DNA of 48,652 bases from Fidelibacterota bacterium (GTDB lineage Bacteria; Fidelibacterota; Marinisomatia; Marinisomatales; UBA1611). Positions 47,921 through 48,652 of this stretch are shown piece after piece (position 1 is the first letter of the stretch; every line of letters begins with the position of its first letter). The notes under the pieces were generated by a model that was not told the origin of the DNA, made no database searches, and saw nothing but the letters and a program-made list of their open reading frames with translations. Made by a program: the position numbers and the translations under genes. The DNA lies in the NCBI GenBank assembly GCA_028101095.1, contig JAOHKG010000006.1, positions 1 to 48,652 of the forward strand. The letters run 5' to 3'.

Positions 47921-48652
47921 ATGGCTAATAAATATATAACATCATTCTTCGCTTATGGAATAACTATTCTTTTCTCCTTCTCTTTGATAAATGCCGAGTC
48001 TTTTACGCTCACAGACTGCATTTTGTGGGCTTTAGAAAACAAGAAAACTGTAATCTCTCAAAAACTAAACGTAGAAATTGCAAGAAAAGATGTTGATGGT
48101 GCATACAGCAATTTTAAACCATCAATACAACTGTTTTCTAACAAAAATTATATTAATATCCCTGATAGAGTCGAGATAATTCCATTTTTTAATGATACAA
48201 TTGTAACAAGTTCAACGGAGAACTTGTCAGCAGGACTTTCATTAAATCAAAAAATCTTCAATGGAGGTCGTTCGACTCATCAAGTGAGTTTAGCAAAAGA
48301 TAATCTAAATATAGCTTTATTAAGTAAAAGAATATTAGTAACTCAAGTCATCCAAAATGTAATTGAATCCTATTATAGTTTATTAAAAGGACAGGAATTA
48401 TTTTCTGTGTCTGAAAAAAGTTTAGAGATGTCAAATCAACGCGTAAATCTAATTAAGAAGCAATTTGACCTAGGTGTTATTAAAAAATCAGATTTATTAA
48501 AAGCTGAGGTCTCATTGGGACAAGCTAAAGTTGATCTTTTAAATAGTAAAACGAATTTATCGAACTATAGAAGAGTCCTATTCAATTCAATTGGAATTCA
48601 GGACTTTGGACAAGAAGTGAGTATTAATACGGAAGAATGGGTCATGCCAAAT
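47921..48652 (+). CDS. TolC family outer membrane protein (3' truncated by window edge)
   Basis: Open to window end; SFTLTDCILWALENKKTVISQKLNVEIARKDVDGAYSNFKPSIQL...SAGLSLNQKIFNGG...VIESYYSLLKGQELFSVSEKSLEMSNQRVNLIKKQFDLGVIKKSDLLKAEVSLGQAKVDL. Confidence 0.92.
   Translation, partial: MANKYITSFFAYGITILFSFSLINAESFTLTDCILWALENKKTVISQKLNVEIARKDVDGAYSNFKPSIQLFSNKNYINIPDRVEIIPFFNDTIVTSSTENLSAGLSLNQKIFNGGRSTHQVSLAKDNLNIALLSKRILVTQVIQNVIESYYSLLKGQELFSVSEKSLEMSNQRVNLIKKQFDLGVIKKSDLLKAEVSLGQAKVDLLNSKTNLSNYRRVLFNSIGIQDFGQEVSINTEEWVMPN

Noticed and set aside
1-48652. CRISPR arrays, transposases, integrases, toxin-antitoxin or defence genes
   Set aside because: No direct-repeat arrays or matching protein motifs seen; content is mainly core and envelope genes

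Overview
This 48.6 kb, AT-rich window looks like the chromosome of an FCB-group bacterium, probably Marinimicrobia (SAR406)-like. The taxonomic guess rests on the T9SS-type C-terminal sorting domain, Bacteroidota-type YbeY motif, DUF4835/DUF2723 proteins and scarcity of Shine-Dalgarno sites. It is mostly core genome: gcvP, zinc-ribbon protein, rnpB (RNase P RNA), recJ, acyl-CoA dehydrogenase, pgpH-like HD protein, ybeY, mazG, holB-metG-tatD-rsmA, rpsU, phosphohexomutase, RlmD/TrmA-family methyltransferase, MMPL transporter, valS, DUF4139, recG, DUF1844, DUF2723, GT2, DUF4835, CCA-adding enzyme, and a partial TolC-family protein. I saw no tRNA, rRNA, CRISPR array or transposase. The best leads are: (1) rpsU is nearly the only gene with a strong SD, a 9-nt perfect anti-SD match, suggesting bS21 autoregulation; (2) almost every signal-peptidase-I-type secreted protein has Gln at the predicted +1 position (the Bacteroidetes 'Q-rule'); (3) a tightly overlapping four-gene operon (DUF4159 / DUF4175-like coiled coil / TPR / secreted GATase-like protein) of unknown function; (4) a GT2 gene whose expected start is ATA inside an ATAA overlap; (5) structured intergenic elements upstream of valS and between gcvP and the zinc-ribbon gene.
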